Part shown: in pieces, positions 14,939 to 22,901 of the stretch
How the letters are laid out: every line of letters begins with the position of its first letter
How positions within the stretch are numbered: the stretch's first letter is position 1
NCBI GenBank assembly: GCA_964617875.1
Contig: CAZUAI010000054.1
Coordinates: 1 to 36,922 of the forward strand
Reading direction: 5' to 3'
Source of the DNA: CAZMVY01 sp964617875
GTDB lineage: Bacteria > Planctomycetota > Phycisphaerae > UBA1845 > PWPN01
DNA length: 36,922 bases
Program-made: the position numbers and the translations under genes
Notes under the pieces: generated by a model
What the model was told of the DNA's origin: nothing
The model's database searches: none
The model's input: only the letters and a program-made list of their open reading frames with translations

Positions 14939-17806
14939 TCACGGATTCCGTGTCAGCGCGATTCGCAGCCCGGCCTTCAGCGCCACCGCCGCATCGAACG
15001 TCACTCGATCGCCCGTCACGGACGCTGCGGCCGTCTGTCCGTCAACCGCCGCCGCCCATCTGCCCGTGCCCGGTGTCACGCGAATGGCCTTTACGGCAAC
15101 GTTGCCCGCGATCACCCGTTCGACGCAAATGCCGGTCGGCCGCCCGTCGGCCGAGACCTCCCCGATGGCCCAGAACTTCGGCGTGACAATCGGGAACCTC
15201 TCGATGCCGAGGCGGCCCGCGGCCGTCGGGCGCAGCGTGAGCGTCTGCGTGACGGCGTCGTAATGGGTGTCGATCAGCGCCTGATAGGCCAGCCAGCTCG
15301 CCGGCGCCGTCATGTAGAAGACGCCCCAGTCGTAGCGGCCGGTCAGCGGATCGTAGTAAAGGCTCTGGTCCCACGGGTCGGGGCCGTTGGCGGCGACGAT
15401 GTTGTCCCGCATCGCCTTGAGCAGATCCCATCCCTGCCGTTCCATGCCGAAGAGGAACGCATTGCCGGACATCAGGGCGCGTGAGTGCATCGGCCAGCTC
15501 ACCGGGGCGTTGCGGTGCTCGCCGTCGCGCGGGAACAGCTTGCCATCCGGCGTGACGATCTTGGGGGGCAGCTTGAAGTTGCCATTCCAGTGCAGGGCCA
15601 GCGTATTCTCCAGGGCGGTCCGGCGGACCCGCTCCTCGAAGATGCCGTCGAAGCCGAGGATGCGGGCCCAGAACTCGCCCGCCAGTTGCGAGAAGTGGCT
15701 CGCGTCGGTCCGCTTGTTCTCCGGCGGCGGCGACGAGCCGTAGCGGAAGTACGTGCCCGTCCAGAGTTCCTTCATCGCCAGCGCCTTCGCGCGGTCGAAC
15801 CGCCGCCGGAAATCGGCGAACAGTGCGTCGTCGCCCATCTCCTTCGCGATCGCCATGCCCAGCCGCAGGTCGCAGAGCCAGAGCCCGGCCGTGTAGCTGA
15901 AGATGCGGTACGAGTCCTCGTCGTCGAACGTGCTGCCGCGGCCGGGCACGCCGAGGCCTTCGGGGTCCCACGTCGTCGCGAGGCACCGGAGCGCCTTGAG
16001 CACCTTCGGCCGCATCTCCTCCCAGAACGCCTCGTCGCCCGTGTAGCGGTACACCTGGCAGGACAGCAGGCTGAACGCCGAGCAGAGGTCCGGCCAGTCG
16101 AACGCCTCGTTCTTCGCGACGAACTCGCCCGTGCCCAGGTCGTGCGTGATCCCGCCGTTGGCGTTCTGGAGGTTGCCGAACTGGCGCAGTTCCTGCTTCT
16201 GCAACTGCGGGAAGAGCAGCGCCAGGTGGTGCGAGGCGTACAGCTTCTGGTCCATCGTGCCCATGCAGCCGTACATGTTCGTCGCGCCCTCGTTGACGCT
16301 GAACCGCCCGTCGCGCGTGAGCCAGGTGTCGGTCGAGAGGACGTACAGGTCGTTGAGCAGCATGTCGCCGAACCACGGCGGCAGGCCGCCGCGGCGGACG
16401 AGGTCATGGAGCGCCCTGGTCCCGCTGAAGAGCCGTTCGCGGTTCTTGAGGGCGTACTCCGCGACTTCTTGTGCGTTCCGGAAGCGGTTGTGGTAGTAGT
16501 GGCCGAGGTCGTCCCTGCCCAACTGGTGGAAGTGGTCCATGTACCAGGCGACGACGAAGCAGACCGTCTCCTTCGCGCGCGGCTTGAGGGAGACGTGATT
16601 GCTGATCCTCGCGGGCAGGCTGCCCGACGGGCGCTTCGACGATGCGGGCGGTGTCGTCGGCTCGCAGGCGGGGTCGATTCTGCCCGTCATGCCGGGGGTT
16701 GAGGCCGGCGTCGTCGCGATGACGACGTTGCCCACGGCATCCGGCTCCGTCTTCGGGCCGCTCTCGAAGACGACGCCGTCCATCTGTGGATGCCGGATCC
16801 GCCTTGCGGTGTTTCCCGAGTCTTCCCGGCAACGGTAGTAGTGCCCGGTCCGGCCCCACTGGTTGATGGGTTGGGGCCGGCCCGTGCTGCCGAGCAGGTT
16901 CTCCCACGACAGGCCGATCTGGACGCTGATCTCCTTCGTCGTCGTGTTGTCCAGCTCGAATTCCAGCACGGCCACGGGCAACGACGAATCGTCAACGTCT
17001 CCCGGGATGATCGGCGACCACGCGGTAAGCCGAATGGGGATCGGCCATGCCCTGTCGATGAAGGTGAGGCGGGCGATTGGATAGCGGGCATCAAACTCGA
17101 TCCTTTCGACCGGCGGCAGCCCATCGGCCGGCTCATCGCGCAGTGTCCGTGCCTGCCCGTCGATGGCGGCGCCCATGAAGCACCACTCGGGATGATAGAA
17201 CGGCGCGTCGATGTTGTTGTTCGTCGTGAGGTTGCGGAACGAGCCGTCGCGGGCGATCTCGACCTTGCCGGCGCCGATGCCGCCGAGCGGCATGCCGCAA
17301 CGGACCTCCTTGCCCTTCTCGTGGTCGCGGATCCATCGTTCGGCGCGGCCGTCGGCGATGTAGCGTTCGTTGGGGCTCACGCAGACGTAGTCGAACTTCG
17401 TCCCCGGCGGCAGCGTGAGCGTCAGCGGCTCGAAGCCGCGCGGGTTGGCCCCGGTCGCCAGGCGCACCCATTTCTTGCCGGCCGGCACGGCTTCGGCCGG
17501 AACCGCCGTCGGGGCGCACGTCCACGGAGCCTTGCGATGGTCGCGGAGGCCGAGCACGCCGATCCGCTCGAGCGGCTGGTCCGCGTCGCCGCGGATGTAC
17601 AGGCCGCGCGGCGTGACGGCCCCCGGCCCGACGAAGTGGATCTCCACGCTGACGACGCCGGTCTTGTCCGACGCGAACGCCGAGGCCGCATGCCAGTCGT
17701 ACCACTCCTCGTTCATGTACCAGCGCTCGATGTCGCCGGCGGCGAATGCCGCGCCGGCGGTCATCACGGCCGCGAGGCAGGCCAGACGAATCTGTCGTGT
17801 GCTCAA
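14939..17806 (-). CDS. Secreted GH116-type beta-glycosidase (GBA2-like)
   Basis: The product is 955 aa from TTG 17806, which has an AGGAG SD 8 nt upstream and yields a proper signal peptide (residues 1-23, ending AGAAFAA). A longer upstream reading lacks this. GMPLGGIGAGK (171-181), followed by DGSFRN, is the hallmark of the glucosylceramidase-2-type N-terminal domain. The catalytic (alpha/alpha)6 domain starts near 470. NEGATNMY places a candidate nucleophile at Glu506. STFDDEDSYRIFSYTAGLW (625-643) is where the family has its acid/base Asp. The family hydrolyses beta-glucosides, beta-xylosides or N-acetylglucosaminides; the substrate here is unknown. It is 44 nt downstream of the nitrilase-family gene and probably in the same operon. 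Confidence 0.88.
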   Translation of the reverse strand: MSTRQIRLACLAAVMTAGAAFAAGDIERWYMNEEWYDWHAASAFASDKTGVVSVEIHFVGPGAVTPRGLYIRGDADQPLERIGVLGLRDHRKAPWTCAPTAVPAEAVPAGKKWVRLATGANPRGFEPLTLTLPPGTKFDYVCVSPNERYIADGRAERWIRDHEKGKEVRCGMPLGGIGAGKVEIARDGSFRNLTTNNNIDAPFYHPEWCFMGAAIDGQARTLRDEPADGLPPVERIEFDARYPIARLTFIDRAWPIPIRLTAWSPIIPGDVDDSSLPVAVLEFELDNTTTKEISVQIGLSWENLLGSTGRPQPINQWGRTGHYYRCREDSGNTARRIRHPQMDGVVFESGPKTEPDAVGNVVIATTPASTPGMTGRIDPACEPTTPPASSKRPSGSLPARISNHVSLKPRAKETVCFVVAWYMDHFHQLGRDDLGHYYHNRFRNAQEVAEYALKNRERLFSGTRALHDLVRRGGLPPWFGDMLLNDLYVLSTDTWLTRDGRFSVNEGATNMYGCMGTMDQKLYASHHLALLFPQLQKQELRQFGNLQNANGGITHDLGTGEFVAKNEAFDWPDLCSAFSLLSCQVYRYTGDEAFWEEMRPKVLKALRCLATTWDPEGLGVPGRGSTFDDEDSYRIFSYTAGLWLCDLRLGMAIAKEMGDDALFADFRRRFDRAKALAMKELWTGTYFRYGSSPPPENKRTDASHFSQLAGEFWARILGFDGIFEERVRRTALENTLALHWNGNFKLPPKIVTPDGKLFPRDGEHRNAPVSWPMHSRALMSGNAFLFGMERQGWDLLKAMRDNIVAANGPDPWDQSLYYDPLTGRYDWGVFYMTAPASWLAYQALIDTHYDAVTQTLTLRPTAAGRLGIERFPIVTPKFWAIGEVSADGRPTGICVERVIAGNVAVKAIRVTPGTGRWAAAVDGQTAAASVTGDRVTFDAAVALKAGLRIALTRNP

Positions 17807-17850
17807 CGGAGACTCCTGTCGGCAACGGGCGTGCGAATGCCCGGCCGTGT

Positions 17851-18717
17851 TCAGTCCTTCCCGCCCGGACCGGCGAGCGAGATGCGGCAGAGAACCATGT
17901 TCTCGCCCGTTTCGTCCGGCCCCGAAATCGCGACGAGTGTGCCGGCCGGGCTGATGACATACGCGGCGCCGCGCCGCAGCTTGCCGTCCTCGTCGCCCGG
18001 CGGGGCGTCGCACGCGACGTACCACACGTGGTTCTCCTTCGCCCGCGCATAGGTGTACGGCCGCTTGCCGGTCAGAAGCTCATTCGGGTCCGTGCCGTTC
18101 GCGTACGGTGCCAGGATCACCTCGGCGCCGTTCGCCCGCAGCTTCGCGCACGTCGGCGGGTTGACCGACTCGTAACAGATGGCGATGCCGACCTTGACGC
18201 CCCTGATCTCGAACACGTTCGCGTCGTTGCCCCGGTCCCACGTCTTCTCTTCGCCCGCCGCGAGATCGCTCTTGCGGTGCGTCCCGATGACGCCGTCGCC
18301 GTCCAGCAGGACGTGCGTGATGTACGCCCTGTCGCCGTCGCGTTCGGTCATCCCGACGGCCATCGTGATGCCCAGTTCCTTCGCCAGGGCGACAAGCCGC
18401 CGGATCGACGGGCCGTCGACGGGCTCGGCATACCTCCGGATTTCGCGGCTGGCCCACCAGGCGCTGATCGCCGTCTCCGGGAAGAGCGCCAGGTCGGCCC
18501 GGGCCGCCGCCGCCTGGCGGGCCCAGTGCTCGATCCGCCGCAGATTGCCCTCGATGTCGCGGGGCCGGCTTTCCATGGAGACCGCGGCGACCGTCAACGC
18601 GCGCGCGGGCGGGTCGGCCGGCCGCGCCCCGCGGTTCGAGACGGCACAGCCGGCCGACACGCATGCGAGCGCGGGGACAAGCAGGCGACACGTTGGGCGC
18701 AGGTTCGCGCGGCACAT
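17851..18717 (-). CDS. Exported carbon-nitrogen hydrolase (nitrilase superfamily)
   Basis: The product is 288 aa from ATG 18717. All three catalytic residues are visible: Glu81 in LFPETAIS, Lys149 in HRKSDL and Cys181 in AICYES. The fold length fits the superfamily (about 260-300 aa). The first ~25 residues are hydrophobic and end SAGC, so export is likely and a lipoprotein is possible, although the lipobox is weak. Another ATG at 18726 overlaps the TATAAT box (18730-18725). ATG 18717 lies exactly 7 nt after that box and neither start has an SD, which favours leaderless transcription from 18717. It probably hydrolyses a C-N bond (amide, carbamoyl or nitrile) outside the cytoplasm. It is upstream of the GH116 gene. 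Confidence 0.88.
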   Translation of the reverse strand: MCRANLRPTCRLLVPALACVSAGCAVSNRGARPADPPARALTVAAVSMESRPRDIEGNLRRIEHWARQAAAARADLALFPETAISAWWASREIRRYAEPVDGPSIRRLVALAKELGITMAVGMTERDGDRAYITHVLLDGDGVIGTHRKSDLAAGEEKTWDRGNDANVFEIRGVKVGIAICYESVNPPTCAKLRANGAEVILAPYANGTDPNELLTGKRPYTYARAKENHVWYVACDAPPGDEDGKLRRGAAYVISPAGTLVAISGPDETGENMVLCRISLAGPGGKD

Positions 18718-18761
18718 CGGGGGCATTATAATCGCGCGGGCCGGACGGAGTCAGCACACGG
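18717..18761. promoter_or_regulatory. Divergent promoter with shared ATTATAAT core
   Basis: The palindromic-like ATTATAAT at 18725-18732 supplies a perfect TATAAT on each strand. On the minus strand CTGACT lies 18 nt upstream of the box (4/6 match to TTGACA), and the box is 7 nt before ATG 18717. On the plus strand the box is 29 nt before ATG 18762, whose SD is a modest GGACGGAG. It drives the nitrilase/GH116 operon and the GH63-like gene. Confidence 0.55.
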
Positions 18762-20480
18762 ATGAGTACGATACCGCACACGTGGGGCCCCGGGCAGTTG
18801 TTTGCCTGCAGCGGCATGGAGGGACCGACGCGGGCTGCCTCGCCGATGATCGCGCACACGCTTGGCGACCGGATCGGGCTTCGTGTCTTCTTCGATCCGC
18901 CGATCGAGATCTGGGTCCAGGCCGACCGCGGCGACGACCCCGGCCGCAGATATCCCCGCTGCATGCCGCGCTTCGAGCTTGTCACCGGCGATGCCATCCG
19001 CGCCGATGTCACCTTCACAGAGGGCGGGCAGGGCCGCATCGCCTTCGCACCGATCGATCCGGATTGCTTCGCCGGCCGCACCCTCTCGCGGATCCCGCCG
19101 CGATGGTCCGCCGGGCCGCTCGCGGGCAGGCCGCTTCCCGCAGGCTGCCACACGCACGCCGCCCGCGAAGGCGTCGCCGCCCTCGTCGTTCGCGAGGCGG
19201 ACGGCCTGGTGCAATTCGCCCTCGCGCACGATGGCGCATCGCCGGACGCCGCCGTCGCGAAGGCCGAAAAGGCCGTCGCCGCCGACATTGACGCGATCAT
19301 CAACACCCGCAGGCGATGGTATGAATCCGTCGCCTTGCCGGAACGCCTGCCGTCCGAACTCGCCCCGACGTACCGCAAGGCCGTCGCCGTCATGCGGGTC
19401 AACACGATGCAGCCCGAGGGGCAGATCCGCCACCGCTGGACCACGCCCGACCGCTGGCCGCACCGCTGGATGTGGCTGCACGACTCGGCGTACCACGCGG
19501 CCGGGCACGTGCATCACTTCCCCGACCTCGCGAAGGACATGCTCGCCGCCGTCTTCGACACGCAGGAGGCCGACGGCCGCATCGCGCTGCTCATGCGGCC
19601 CGACGGCAACTTCCCGGAGATCTCGCAGAGCCCGATCCTCGCGTGGGGCGTCCGCCAGGCATACGAGGCGAGCGGCGACCGCGACTTCCTCGCGACGATC
19701 TACCCGAAGGTCAAGGCCTATCTGGGGCACTTCCGGCGGACGCGGGCGTTCGGCGACACGGGCCTCTACCGCTGGCTGCACAGCGACGAGTCGATGGATA
19801 ACAACCCGCGATTCGACCACGGGGCGGATTTCGGCGCGATCGACCTGAGCTGCACGCTCTGCCGCGAGTTCGAGGAGGCCGCCGCCATGGCGGACGCCCT
19901 CGGCCTCGACGCGGACGCGGCCGACTGGCGGAATGCCCGACGGCACGCCGCCGACGCGGTCAACGCCCTGCTCTGGGACGCCGCCGCCGGCCAGTACGGC
20001 GACCGGATGCCCGACGGGCGGCTCGTGACGCTCTCGACGTGCGTGACGTTCCTGCCGCTGTTCGCGGGGATCGTCCCGACGGACCGCGCCGAGCGGCTCC
20101 GGACACTGCTGACCGACCCGGCGAAGTTCTGGCGCCCCGTGCCCGTGCCGACCGTGGCGGCGGACGAACCGGCGTTCTACCCCGACATGTGGCGCGGCCC
20201 GGCGTGGCTGAACATGAACCACCTGATCAGCGAGGGCCTCGATCGCAGCGGCTTCGCCGCCGAGGCCGCCGAGATCCGCCGGCGCAGCATCGCCGTCGTT
20301 CACAGGTGGCGCTGCCATACCGGCTGCATCTACGAGTTCTACGACTGTGACGATGTCATCCCGCCGTTCGCGATCGACCGCAAGTCGCGCATCGCCTACG
20401 GCGGCGGCTTCACGAACGTGTCAGACTACCACTGGTCGGCGGCCTTGTTCGTCGCCATGTGCCGGAAGCAGTTCGCGTAG
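18762..20480 (+). CDS. Cytosolic GH63/trehalase-like (alpha/alpha)6 glycoside hydrolase
   Basis: The 572-aa protein has no signal peptide, unlike its neighbours. Residues about 200-560 match the GH63/GH37-type catalytic toroid: DSAYHAAGHVHHFPD (241-255), SDESMDNNPRFD (341-352, with Asp346 at the usual acid position), MWRGPAWLNMNHLI and, near residue 530, GCIYEFYD with the likely base Glu. The closest known type by eye is the bacterial mannosylglycerate/glucosylglycerate hydrolase-like (MGH1) group; the substrate is not proven. It could process an imported disaccharide or a compatible solute. The last codons (LFVAMCRKQFA) and the TAG stop lie in DNA that is repeated downstream (20762 onward), and the stop abuts a hairpin repeat, so the C-terminal tail may have been shaped by the repeat. 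Confidence 0.87.
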   Translation: MSTIPHTWGPGQLFACSGMEGPTRAASPMIAHTLGDRIGLRVFFDPPIEIWVQADRGDDPGRRYPRCMPRFELVTGDAIRADVTFTEGGQGRIAFAPIDPDCFAGRTLSRIPPRWSAGPLAGRPLPAGCHTHAAREGVAALVVREADGLVQFALAHDGASPDAAVAKAEKAVAADIDAIINTRRRWYESVALPERLPSELAPTYRKAVAVMRVNTMQPEGQIRHRWTTPDRWPHRWMWLHDSAYHAAGHVHHFPDLAKDMLAAVFDTQEADGRIALLMRPDGNFPEISQSPILAWGVRQAYEASGDRDFLATIYPKVKAYLGHFRRTRAFGDTGLYRWLHSDESMDNNPRFDHGADFGAIDLSCTLCREFEEAAAMADALGLDADAADWRNARRHAADAVNALLWDAAAGQYGDRMPDGRLVTLSTCVTFLPLFAGIVPTDRAERLRTLLTDPAKFWRPVPVPTVAADEPAFYPDMWRGPAWLNMNHLISEGLDRSGFAAEAAEIRRRSIAVVHRWRCHTGCIYEFYDCDDVIPPFAIDRKSRIAYGGGFTNVSDYHWSAALFVAMCRKQFA

Positions 20481-20518
20481 GGTGGGCGGTTCCGCGGTAC
20501 TCCGCGGGTTCGCCCACC
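20481..20518 (+). terminator. Perfect hairpin repeat abutting the GH63-like stop codon
   Basis: GGTGGGCG (20481-20488) pairs with CGCCCACC (20511-20518), and CCGCGG (20492-20497) pairs with CCGCGG (20502-20507) around a TACT loop. It begins at the base after TAG. It could end transcription of the plus-strand gene, but no T-run follows, so it is a REP-like hairpin rather than a classic terminator. Three identical 38-nt copies occur at 20802, 36520 and 36677. Confidence 0.6.
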
Positions 20519-21033
20519 TGTTGGGAAAACGGAGGATACGCTCCCGGCGCGCACGCACGGACAGATGTTGGGAAAAGGGAAGACGCACCCCCGGCACGCA
20601 CGCACGAACAGCAGGTGGGCGAACCCCCGGGTCCGCGGAGACGCGGCCCCGGAGAACCGGCCACCCTACCGGTCTTGTTCGCCGCAATGTGTCGGAAGGA
20701 CAGCAGGTGGGCGAACCCCCGGGCCCGCGAGGCGCGGTCCCGGAGAACCGCCCACCCTACCGGTCATGTTCGTCGCGATGTGCCGGAAGCAGTTCGCGTA
20801 GGGTGGGCGGTTCCGCGGTACTCCGCGGGTTCGCCCACCTGTTGGGAAAACGGAAGGCACACCCCCGGCGCGCGCACGCACGGACAGCAGGTGGGCGAAC
20901 CCCCGGGTCCGCGAAGACGCGGCCCCGGAGAACCGCCCACCCTACCGGTCTTGTTCGTCGCGATGTGTCGGAAGGACAGCAGGTGGGTAAACCCCCGGGT
21001 CCGCGAGGACGCGGTCCCGGAGAACCGGCCACC
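20481..21033. repeat. Cluster of hairpin repeats between convergent genes
   Basis: The 553-nt gap has no gene; small open frames here are translations of repeats. It holds two copies of the 38-nt hairpin (20481-20518, 20802-20839) and four reverse-orientation relatives starting GGTGGGCG (GGTGGGTA in the last) and ending in CCACCCTAC (20614-20665, 20706-20756, 20890-20941, 20982-21033). A unit resembling TTGTTCGTCGCGATGTG recurs at 20671, 20762 and 20947 and matches the 3' end of the GH63-like gene at 20441. An 89-nt block (20445-20533) recurs at 20766-20854 almost unchanged. The element family resembles dispersed REP-type hairpins beginning GTAGGGTGGGC seen in many bacteria. Confidence 0.85.
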
Positions 21034-22524
21034 CTACTCGTCCCGGTCAAACTCGCTTCGTTGCGTGGTCGGGGTTCGCATCTTGCGATAGAAGCGCCGG
21101 ACAGCGGCGGGGTTCGGGTTGGTTGTCGTGCAACTGACGAGAATCAGGCAGAGCAGGCCGAGGCCGAGGTAGATCGCGATCTGCTCCGGATAGCGGAGAT
21201 CGCGGGCCTGTGTGAACCGGTGGTTGTACTGGTTGTAGAGCGTCGTGGCGACGTAGGCCGCCGTCGTCGCGATCGTGGCGGCCCAGGCGGCGGCGGGCGT
21301 CGCCCGCGGCCAGATCACCCCGGCCCACCAGGCGAGCCCCATGAACGCGCAGACGGCCCACACCTGCTTAAGCCCATCCAACACGCTCGGCAGGAGGAAC
21401 GCGAGCACGGCCGATACCGCGACGACGGCACAAGATACCCAGCGGCCGACGGCGACGTAGTGCGTCTCGTCGCGCCCCCGGGCGACGTACGGCGCGTAGA
21501 GGTTCTTCGTGACGAGGCTCGACCCGGCGAGCATCAGCGCCCCGCAGGCCGACATGCAGCCCGCAAGGATCGCCGCCACCATCAGCCCCATCAGCCCCGG
21601 CGGCAGCAGTCCGCGGACCAGGTGCCCGAACGCGAGTTCCTCGTGCGCCAGGCCGGGATACAACGCAAGCGCGCCGAGTCCGAGGAACGCCCACGCCACC
21701 GTGCAGAACCGCTTGAGCAGCGTTCCGGCCATCACGCCCACGCGGACGTCCCACTCGTTGCGTCCGGAGCCCGCGTTGGTGACCGTGTGCGGGCCGGTGT
21801 AGACGCCAATCAGCCCGTTGATCGAAAGCATGACGATGTAGAACCACGTCATCTCGCCGGGGACCGTGTAGCTGAACCGGCTCGGGTCGAGAAGTCGATG
21901 GATGCCGGCCATGCCGTCCGTGTGCGCGAAGATGAAGGGCAACAGCAGCAGCGAGAGGATGATCGTCAGGATGCCCTGCACGAGATCGGTGATCGTGGCC
22001 GCGTACAGTCCGCCGAGGACGCTGTAGAACACGAACAGGCCCGCGCAGACCGGGATGACGAGGCCGCCGGGGACCGCCCCCTGGGTCACGCCCTCGAGCA
22101 CCGTGCCCATCGCCTTGAGCAGCGTGGCGATCGTGAAGACGACCTGAAACAGGCCGGACACCGCCGACAGCGTCGCCAGCCCCGGCGAGAACCGCTCCGC
22201 CCAGTAGTCCGCCGACGTCAGCACCCGCATCCGCCGCAGGAGCGTGTGCGACATCCAGTACACCGGCGTGCAGAACATCCACAGGAACTGCCACCAGATC
22301 CCCGCGAGGCCGAGCCTGTAGCACTGCCCGACGACGGCGACGACCTGCTCGGAGTGCGTGCCGATCCCGAACGTCTGGAACGTCAGGAGGAGCTTGCCGA
22401 ACCGCCGTCCGCCGAGGAACAGGTCGCGCTGCGACCGCACCGCGTGCCGGCAGGCCAGCCCGATGAGCAACATGCTGGCCAGGTAGGCGGCGAGCACGGC
22501 GATGTCGAGCGGGTGCAGGCGCAT
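21034..22524 (-). CDS. Sodium:solute symporter family (SSS) transporter
   Basis: The 496-aa integral membrane protein has about 13 transmembrane helices, the usual SSS size. Typical features are an N-terminal helix followed by a DLFLGGRRFG segment, the GIGTHSEQ stretch, a conserved YSVLGGLYAATITDLVQG segment and GCMSACGALMLAGSSLVTKNLY. Members import sugars, sugar acids, amino acids or other small molecules with Na+. Clustering with a secreted glycosidase-like gene points to a carbohydrate product here, which is inference. ATG 22524 is 3 nt after the preceding small-protein stop, without a strong SD, so translational coupling is likely. The stop TAG lies inside the GTAGGGTGG end of a flanking hairpin repeat. 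Confidence 0.9.
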   Translation of the reverse strand: MRLHPLDIAVLAAYLASMLLIGLACRHAVRSQRDLFLGGRRFGKLLLTFQTFGIGTHSEQVVAVVGQCYRLGLAGIWWQFLWMFCTPVYWMSHTLLRRMRVLTSADYWAERFSPGLATLSAVSGLFQVVFTIATLLKAMGTVLEGVTQGAVPGGLVIPVCAGLFVFYSVLGGLYAATITDLVQGILTIILSLLLLPFIFAHTDGMAGIHRLLDPSRFSYTVPGEMTWFYIVMLSINGLIGVYTGPHTVTNAGSGRNEWDVRVGVMAGTLLKRFCTVAWAFLGLGALALYPGLAHEELAFGHLVRGLLPPGLMGLMVAAILAGCMSACGALMLAGSSLVTKNLYAPYVARGRDETHYVAVGRWVSCAVVAVSAVLAFLLPSVLDGLKQVWAVCAFMGLAWWAGVIWPRATPAAAWAATIATTAAYVATTLYNQYNHRFTQARDLRYPEQIAIYLGLGLLCLILVSCTTTNPNPAAVRRFYRKMRTPTTQRSEFDRDE

Positions 22525-22527
22525 GGA

Positions 22528-22782
22528 TCAGGGTTGCCGGTTCCGGGGCTCAGGCGTCGGGGCGGGCGCCGTGGCGGCGGGTGCCTGCCGTCCCTCGGAC
22601 GCCCCGATCATGGCCAGCCGTTTCGTCCCCACAACGATGAATACGATGATCGCCGCCACGATCACGAAGCCGAGGAGGTCCGTGCGGTAGCGCGAGAAGA
22701 AATGCCGCCAGTCGGGCCGGAGGATATCGACGATCAGGAGGTCGCCGTACTCGGGATCGGGTTGCTCTGCCTGCACGTTCAC
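22528..22782 (-). CDS. Small single-TM protein upstream of the symporter
   Basis: The product is 84 aa from GTG 22782, whose GTGA overlaps the stop of the preceding 37-aa ORF. The N-terminal ~40 residues are acidic and soluble (EQPDPEYGDLLIVDILRPDW). One transmembrane helix follows (LLGFVIVAAIIVFIVVG) with KR after it, then an Ala/Pro/Thr-rich tail. A longer reading starts at GTG 22836, but the 4-nt overlap favours the short form. Small membrane partners encoded next to SSS transporters are known in other bacteria (for example, small proteins encoded upstream of ActP and PanF), so an accessory-subunit role is a reasonable guess. I do not recognise the family. Confidence 0.7.
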   Translation of the reverse strand: MNVQAEQPDPEYGDLLIVDILRPDWRHFFSRYRTDLLGFVIVAAIIVFIVVGTKRLAMIGASEGRQAPAATAPAPTPEPRNRQP

Positions 22783-22892
22783 ACGCGACTTTCGTACAAG
22801 TCGGCAATCGGAAAACAGAGGTCGCAGTCCCCCCACATCAGATCGCCGTCCTTCACCGTGAAATCGGCATATTTCGTGATTGTACCATACAC
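22779..22892 (-). CDS. 37-aa microprotein with CxxC motif
   Basis: The ORF runs from GTG 22892 to TGA 22779 and has an AAGGGG SD about 7 nt upstream; that SD overlaps the TAA of the glycosidase-like gene. The product begins VYGTITKYADFTVKDGDL and contains WGDCDLCFPIADLY, so a Cys-Asp-Leu-Cys pair sits near the centre. No transmembrane helix or signal peptide is present. The stop overlaps the GTG of the next gene by 4 nt, the expected arrangement of a real operon gene. Codon choice is less GC-rich at third positions than in neighbouring genes. The CxxC could bind metal or form a disulfide. No family recognised. Evidence is positional only. Confidence 0.55.
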   Translation of the reverse strand: MYGTITKYADFTVKDGDLMWGDCDLCFPIADLYESRV

Positions 22893-22901
22893 CGCGGCCC
22901 C

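Noticed and set aside
9913..15186. Very long plus-strand open frame (over 1700 codons) across 9.9-15.2 kb
   Set aside because: It lies antisense to, or out of frame with, well-supported genes; composition is Arg/Ala/His-rich low-complexity, as expected from high-GC shadow frames. No SD, domains or signal peptide.
18724..18726. ATG 18726 as the nitrilase-family start
   Set aside because: It overlaps the TATAAT box and has no SD; ATG 18717 has better spacing to the promoter. The difference is three residues.
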